A stretch of DNA of 45,266 nucleotides. Origin: an uncultured Gemmatimonadales bacterium (GTDB taxonomy: Bacteria > Gemmatimonadota > Gemmatimonadetes > JACCXV01 > JAHWKZ01). The translations under genes and the position numbers were made by a program. The DNA is taken from positions 1 through 45,266 of the forward strand of contig CAMYLR010000004.1 in assembly GCA_947259315.1 (NCBI GenBank), in the 5' to 3' direction. Below the pieces are notes generated by a model. It saw only the letters and a program-made list of their open reading frames with translations. It was not told where the DNA came from and did no database searches. Positions 40,759 through 45,266 of the stretch are shown here, piece after piece (position 1 is the stretch's first letter; every line of letters begins with the position of its first letter).

Positions 40759-43001
40759 CGGTTCGACTCCGAGAGTTGCATAGCGTTCGGGATCGCGTTC
40801 CTCCAAAGATCTTCCAGCGTGCCGCGATCAACGAGCCCAACACCGACGATGTCGTATGCGGCGCTGGCGACTACCCGCCCACAAGTGCGGTGCATCACCT
40901 CCAGCTCCGCCAGTAGTTGGGTTGCTTTGACAAGATCCTGGTCGGTTACGGTCACCAGGTAACGCGCGCTGTCCTCGCCAAAGAGCACGCCGTGCAGATC
41001 GCTATCATCTGAGGTTTCAAGCTCGACACCGAGATCGGCTCCGAGGCCAAACATCAGCTCCGCCGCAGCGACCGCGAGTCCACCATCGCCGATGTCGCGA
41101 CAGCTGCCGATCAGCCCCGCGTCGTTGAGTGCCCGGATCGCCTTGGCGCTTGTGCGCTCGGCCTCGAAATCGACCGCGGGCGGTCTTCCCGTGACCTGGC
41201 CCAGCACTTCCTTGAGCAACGACGAACCACCCAAATGGGCGCCGTCCGCGCCCACCAGCAGCAATCGATCCCCAGCCGCAGCTCGTCCGGGGGGGACTCG
41301 CTTTTCGATATCCTGCAACAGCCCAATCATGCCGATCGTGGGCGTCGGGTACACAGCGCCGGCACTCGACTGGTTGTAGAACGAGACATTGCCGCTCACC
41401 ACTGGCGTGTCGAGGGCACGGCACGCGTCCCCAACACCCCTCAGCGCTTCTACGAACTGATAGTAGATGTCGTCCTTCTCGGGGTTCCCGAAGTTGAGGC
41501 AATCGGTGATCGCGAGCGGTGTCGCGCCCACCGCCGTCAGGTTGCGCGCGGCCTCGGCTACGGCCAGCGCCCCACCCCGATACGGATCGCAGTAGACGTA
41601 GCGCCCGTTCCCATCTATGGTGAGCGCCAACCCGCGTTTCGTGCCCTTGATCGCCAAGAGGGCCGCATCGGCGCCCGGTCCAATGACCGTCGCGGTCCTG
41701 ACGTGATGGTCGTACTGCTCGAACACCCACCGCTTGTTGGCCAGGCTTGGCGCTGCGATCAACGTCGTCAGGGCCGTCAGCGGGTCGATGTCGTCCAGCC
41801 AACCGGGGTCCGGCGACCAGGCGTGGAGCGGAGCCAGGTAGGCCGGCGGTTCGACCTCACGCACGTACTTCGGTACAGCCTCTGTCAGAGCCTCGACCGG
41901 AATCGCGCACACCTCGTCGTGACCTTCGAAAACGCGCCATACTCCATCATCGGTGACCGATCCGATCCGAGTACAGGGGAGATCCCATTTGTCGGCGATC
42001 GTCATGAGCTCGGACTCGCGATGGGGATCGGCGACGACCAACATCCGTTCCTGCGACTCCGAGAGAAGCACCTCGTAGGCAGACATGGCGGGCTCGCGGC
42101 GCGGGACGAGTGAGATATCGAGTTCGATCCCGGTTCCGGCCCGGGTCGCCATCTCACTGCTCGACGACGTTAGGCCTGCGGCGCCCATGTCTTGGATGCC
42201 GATCACGACCCCAGAGCCGATCAACTCCAAGGTCGCTTCGAGCAGCAGCTTCTCCGTAAACGGATCCCCAACCTGCACTGTGGGTCGACTCTCGGCTGTG
42301 TCGTCACCGAGCTCGGCGGATGCAAGCAGGCTGGCGCCGTGGATTCCGTCGCGGCCGGTAGACGCGCCGAGTACATACACCGCATTGCCAGGACCACTCG
42401 CAAATCCACGCGTGAGATCGTCTTGAGCCAAGAGACCGACACACATCGCGTTGACGAGCGGATTGCCACGATAGGCGTTGTCGAAGACAACCTCGCCACC
42501 GACGGTGGGGACCCCGACGCAATTGCCATAGTCACCGATTCCGGCTACAACGTGTCGAAAGAGATACCGAACATGGGGATCGTCGAGCTCTCCGAAGCGC
42601 AAACTGTTGAGCAGCGCGATCGGTCGGGCTCCCATGGTGAAGACATCGCGTAGGATGCCACCCACACCGGTGGCTGCGCCTTGGTAGGGTTCTACCGCCG
42701 AGGGATGATTGTGCGACTCCATCTTGAAGACGATCGCCAATCCGTCACCGATGTCGATCGCACCAGCGTTCTCGCCGGGGCCCTGCAGTACCCGTGGTCC
42801 GCTGGACGGCAAATCCGCCAGACGGGCGCGGGAATGTTTATAACCGCAGTGCTCGCTCCACATGAGGCTGAAGACGCCCAACTCAGTCAGGTTGGGGTCA
42901 CGGCCTAGGAGCGTACAGATCTGCTCGTACTCGTCGGTCGTGATTCCGTGGGCGGCAACGACGTCAGCGGTCACTTCGGGATCTCGAAGTGTGATCGTCA
43001 T
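40755..43001 (-). CDS. purL: Phosphoribosylformylglycinamidine synthase subunit PurL
   Basis: A 748-residue small-type PurL, the ATP-using subunit of the three-part FGAM synthase with PurS and PurQ. It converts formylglycinamide ribotide to its amidine with ammonia from PurQ. Motifs: SHNHPSAVEPYQGAATGVGGI with the catalytic His, GVPTVGGEV, GIQDMGAAGLTSSSSEMA and ITDCLNFGNPEK; both PurM-like halves are present. The ATG overlaps the purQ stop and its stop overlaps purF, each by 4 bases. Confidence 0.97.
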   Translation of the reverse strand: MTITLRDPEVTADVVAAHGITTDEYEQICTLLGRDPNLTELGVFSLMWSEHCGYKHSRARLADLPSSGPRVLQGPGENAGAIDIGDGLAIVFKMESHNHPSAVEPYQGAATGVGGILRDVFTMGARPIALLNSLRFGELDDPHVRYLFRHVVAGIGDYGNCVGVPTVGGEVVFDNAYRGNPLVNAMCVGLLAQDDLTRGFASGPGNAVYVLGASTGRDGIHGASLLASAELGDDTAESRPTVQVGDPFTEKLLLEATLELIGSGVVIGIQDMGAAGLTSSSSEMATRAGTGIELDISLVPRREPAMSAYEVLLSESQERMLVVADPHRESELMTIADKWDLPCTRIGSVTDDGVWRVFEGHDEVCAIPVEALTEAVPKYVREVEPPAYLAPLHAWSPDPGWLDDIDPLTALTTLIAAPSLANKRWVFEQYDHHVRTATVIGPGADAALLAIKGTKRGLALTIDGNGRYVYCDPYRGGALAVAEAARNLTAVGATPLAITDCLNFGNPEKDDIYYQFVEALRGVGDACRALDTPVVSGNVSFYNQSSAGAVYPTPTIGMIGLLQDIEKRVPPGRAAAGDRLLLVGADGAHLGGSSLLKEVLGQVTGRPPAVDFEAERTSAKAIRALNDAGLIGSCRDIGDGGLAVAAAELMFGLGADLGVELETSDDSDLHGVLFGEDSARYLVTVTDQDLVKATQLLAELEVMHRTCGRVVASAAYDIVGVGLVDRGTLEDLWRNAIPNAMQLSESNR

Positions 43002-43696
43002 GCTGCCGTTTCCACCAAGCCCTCGAAGATGCCACGCCCGTCAGCGGAGCCCACCATTTCGTGCATCGCGCGATCGGGATGCGGCATCAAGCCGAGCACG
43101 TTACCGACTTTGTTGATCACGCCGGCGATATCATTCATCGAGCCATTGGGATTCGCATCCGGCCCGTTGCCACCTCGCTCGTCGACGTAACGAAACACGA
43201 CCCTGCCTTCGTCCTCGAGACGTTCGATGACGCTCGCATCGGCAGCGAAACTGCCCTCGGCGTGCGCGACGGGGAATGAGACGATTTGTCGATGCGCGTA
43301 CCTACGGGTAAAGGGCGTATCGCGGGCCTCGACCCTTAAGCGCTGCGGTCGGCAGACGAACGTCAATCGATTGTTCCTCATCAGAGCACCAGGCAGCAGC
43401 TCGGCCTCGGTCAATATCTGGAACCCATTGCAGATTCCGAGTACGGGGCCACCGTCGGAAGCGAACCGGATGACCTCCTCCATGATCGGACTGAACCTGG
43501 CGATCGCTCCGGCGCGCAGGTAGTCGCCGTACGAGAATCCACCCGCTAGCACGACACCCTTCACGTCTTGCAGGTTGGTCTCCTTGTGCCACAACCAGAC
43601 CGGACGGGCCAGTTCGATGTCCGCCACGGCATCGAACACGTCCTGATCACAGTTTGTACCAGGAAAGCGAACGACACCGATGGACACTTTACTCAC
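42998..43696 (-). CDS. purQ: Phosphoribosylformylglycinamidine synthase subunit PurQ
   Basis: A 232-residue class I glutamine amidotransferase feeding ammonia to PurL. It has RFPGTNCDQD at the start, GGFSYGDYLRAG, the nucleophile Cys89 in GICNGFQ, and His206 and Glu213 in PHPDRAMHE as the rest of the triad. The start is GTG at 43696, overlapping the purS stop as GTGA; the frame is open far upstream but that reading crosses purS. Normal length for the PurS-dependent form. Confidence 0.96.
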   Translation of the reverse strand: MSKVSIGVVRFPGTNCDQDVFDAVADIELARPVWLWHKETNLQDVKGVVLAGGFSYGDYLRAGAIARFSPIMEEVIRFASDGGPVLGICNGFQILTEAELLPGALMRNNRLTFVCRPQRLRVEARDTPFTRRYAHRQIVSFPVAHAEGSFAADASVIERLEDEGRVVFRYVDERGGNGPDANPNGSMNDIAGVINKVGNVLGLMPHPDRAMHEMVGSADGRGIFEGLVETAA

Positions 43697-43953
43697 GTGT
43701 GAGCTTCTCGAGTGACTTGATACTCGTAGCGTTCGATGATCGGGTTGGCGAGCAGCCTGCTGCACATCTCGTCGACCTGAGCCTCGACCGTATCGGGGTT
43801 GTCGGCTTCGATCTCGAACGTGATCCATTTGCCGACCCGCATGCCACGGACCCCTTGATACCCAATAGCGGCCAAGGCGTTTTCGAGCGTTTCGCCCTGG
43901 GGATCCAACATGCCTGGTTTGAGCTGGATGTGGACCTCGACCTGAGCCGTCAC
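43693..43953 (-). CDS. purS: Phosphoribosylformylglycinamidine synthase subunit PurS
   Basis: An 86-residue small subunit that bridges PurL and PurQ. It shows the PurS pattern of VHIQLKPGMLDPQGETLENAL, RGMRVGKWITFEIEA, then the final helix with CSRLLANPIIERYEYQV. The start is GTG at 43953, overlapping the purC stop as GTGA. Confidence 0.95.
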   Translation of the reverse strand: MTAQVEVHIQLKPGMLDPQGETLENALAAIGYQGVRGMRVGKWITFEIEADNPDTVEAQVDEMCSRLLANPIIERYEYQVTREAHT

Positions 43954-44888
43954 GCATACCTCGGCAAATCACGACCGGTGATGCGCCGGTGGGCTTCGCG
44001 GTATCGCTCAGTGGTAGCGCGAACCGCGGATTCGGTGAGGTGGGGCAGGGGCGGTTCGCCGTTCCAGCGACCCGCGGCACGTTCGGTATCGAGAAAATCT
44101 CGAACCGGCTGCTTATCGAACGACGCCTGGGCACCACCCGGTGACCATTCCTTGGCGTCCCAATAGCGCGACGAATCAGGTGTCAAGACCTCGTCGATCA
44201 GCAGCAACTCGCGCTCGCCATCCGTGCTCCAACCGAACTCGAACTTGGTGTCAGCCACGATGAGCCCCCGCTCGACAGCGTGTGCGCGTCCCTCGGCGTA
44301 CAGTGCCAGCGAGCGGTCTCGCAGGCGGGCCGCCAACTCAGCGCCGACCTTTGACTCGAGCTCATCGTACGAGATGTTCTCGTCGTGACCGCTCTCCGCT
44401 TTGGTAGCAGGAGTGAAGATCGGTTCCGGAAGGCGGCTCCCACGCTCGAGGCCCGGCGGCAACTCGATGCCCGTCACGGCTCCCGTTTCGCGGTACTCAC
44501 GCCAACCGGAACCCTCGAGGTATCCGCGGACCACGCATTCGACCGGCAGTGGTTCGGCCCGGCGGCAGAGCATAGAGCGTCCAGCGAGTGTCTCGCGATG
44601 GTCCGCGAGCTCGGGTGCGCGTTCGACGAGATCATCGATGTCGCTCGTAACCCGGTGGTGCGGAGTGGCCGCTTCGAGCCGATCGAACCAATAGTCGGAC
44701 AGATGCGTGAGAACGGCGCCCTTGTCTGGGATGCCTTGCTCAAACACGATGTCATGGGCCGACAAACGATCCGTGGTTACGATCAGCAGCTCATCGCCAA
44801 GCGCGAACATCTCGCGCACCTTGCCGCTCGCCAAGTGGGGGACGGGGAGGATGACGGATGTCACCTCGGGCGTCAGTGTTGGTTGCAT
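43950..44888 (-). CDS. purC: SAICAR synthetase
   Basis: A 312-residue enzyme joining aspartate to CAIR with ATP. It has GKVREMF, LLIVTTDRLSAHD, ECVVRGYLEGSGW, the ATP-site stretch LIVADTKFEFGW and LIDEVLTPDSSRYW. This is the longer SAICAR synthetase form, about 300 residues, versus 237 in E. coli. The ATG at 44888 has AGAGGAT 5 bases upstream, which sets the start; the frame is open further upstream into the preceding gene. It leads purS, purQ, purL and purF with 4-base overlaps. Confidence 0.95.
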   Translation of the reverse strand: MQPTLTPEVTSVILPVPHLASGKVREMFALGDELLIVTTDRLSAHDIVFEQGIPDKGAVLTHLSDYWFDRLEAATPHHRVTSDIDDLVERAPELADHRETLAGRSMLCRRAEPLPVECVVRGYLEGSGWREYRETGAVTGIELPPGLERGSRLPEPIFTPATKAESGHDENISYDELESKVGAELAARLRDRSLALYAEGRAHAVERGLIVADTKFEFGWSTDGERELLLIDEVLTPDSSRYWDAKEWSPGGAQASFDKQPVRDFLDTERAAGRWNGEPPLPHLTESAVRATTERYREAHRRITGRDLPRYA

Positions 44889-44898
44889 GTTTATCCTC

Positions 44899-45266
44899 TC
44901 AGCGCGTTGAGATCCGGGAGACGACGCCGTTGCGTTCGATGAACAGTGTGAGTGGCTGCCCCGATTGAAGGGCGGCGACAAACTCACTCAGATCTTCTGG
45001 ACCGTCGAGCCTGCGCTGACCGACCGCCAGCAATATGTCACCGGAGCGCAGGCCCAGCCGCCTGAAACCGGAACTCAGGTCGACCCGATCGAGATAGAAC
45101 CCGTAATCGTTGGCGAGGCTCAAGTGAGACGCGAGCGTCGGCGTGACCACCACCACCGAAGCATCGAAGGGAGTTTCGAGACGCTCCGCGACCACGAGCG
45201 GGTCCTCCTCGGGGACCAGGGTCACACTGAAAACTGCCCCGTCGCGTTCAGCCGTGATCGTGATTG
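44899..45266 (-). CDS. PDZ-domain protein, C-terminal part (cut by window edge)
   Basis: The reading frame enters from the right edge and ends at 44899, giving about 122 C-terminal residues. It contains a PDZ domain: GFRRLGLRSGDILLAVGQRRLDGPEDLSEFVAALQSGQPLTLFIERNG shows the usual GL-xxGD-IL, a helix, and the LxIxRxG strand. An earlier stretch, ITITAERDGAVFSVTLVPEEDP, may be the end of a preceding PDZ or beta domain. It is likely a periplasmic protease or secretion-type protein. Its stop lies 10 bases before purC, so it shares the purine operon. The N-terminal part and any catalytic domain are outside the window. Confidence 0.75.
   Translation of the reverse strand, partial: ITITAERDGAVFSVTLVPEEDPLVVAERLETPFDASVVVVTPTLASHLSLANDYGFYLDRVDLSSGFRRLGLRSGDILLAVGQRRLDGPEDLSEFVAALQSGQPLTLFIERNGVVSRISTR

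Noticed and set aside
43697-44137. In-frame N-terminal extension of PurQ
   Set aside because: It crosses purS and the end of purC; PurQ homologues begin at the GTG at 43696.
1-45266. CRISPR arrays, insertion sequences, toxin-antitoxin pairs or phage genes
   Set aside because: No regularly spaced repeats, transposase-like or phage-like proteins or short two-gene toxin modules were seen.

Overview
The window is a high-GC, gene-dense bacterial chromosome segment with no insertion sequence, CRISPR array or phage gene that I can see. Several proteins carry lipoprotein signals, and there are c-di-GMP riboswitches, a two-gene NHEJ system and an aerobic CoA-thioester route for aromatics. Together these suggest a free-living aerobic, probably Gram-negative bacterium. 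The mix resembles Gemmatimonadota or a neighbouring phylum, but that is a guess from gene content and not a placement.

Left edge (1-1981): a 740-base non-coding region carries two c-di-GMP-I (GEMM) riboswitches back to back. One faces left into a secreted-protein gene cut by the window edge. The other faces right into a lipoprotein gene with a CTPGxWKN domain. A palindromic box, GTGGAAGC-N4-TTCC(TA), occurs three times here and a fourth time 28 kb away, upstream of a TadE/TadG pair. This looks like an unrecognised regulon for surface proteins.

1992-16092: ligD (minus) diverges from ku. Ku runs, with 4-base overlaps, into a MerR-HTH/TPR protein, tryptophan 2,3-dioxygenase (kynA) and kynureninase (kynU). 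A 2-aminobenzoate-CoA ligase lies opposed to these. Beyond it is a tightly overlapping run: creatininase-family amidohydrolase, SDR, RidA, crotonase, acyl-CoA dehydrogenase, and a fused flavin monooxygenase/old-yellow-enzyme reductase. This reads as tryptophan to kynurenine to anthranilate to 2-aminobenzoyl-CoA to ring-reduced and ring-opened CoA esters. No classical N-formylkynurenine formamidase is present; the creatininase-family protein is the obvious candidate.

16134-18572: a cysteine-synthase-like PLP enzyme, a haem-motif lipoprotein and tRNA-Arg(UCU).

18618-27781: fused ATP sulfurylase/APS kinase (PAPS synthesis), two sulfotransferases, an ABC exporter, a family 2 glycosyltransferase and a membrane glycosyltransferase. 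This is probably a cassette for making and exporting a sulfated glycoconjugate. It is followed by a GST-like protein, tRNA-His(GUG) and tRNA-Lys(CUU).

27829-34980: haloalkane dehalogenase, the TadE and TadG-VWA pair, a GNAT acetyltransferase, a Vps62-like lipoprotein, a small glycine-rich exported protein, an Fpg-type DNA glycosylase and two envelope proteins of unknown role.

35048-45266: housekeeping genes. Era, a Trm112-like zinc protein and RNase R lead into two small membrane proteins. On the minus strand a PDZ protein (partial), purC, purS, purQ, purL, purF and an RsbRD-N-like protein form one operon in which each pur gene overlaps the next by 4 bases.
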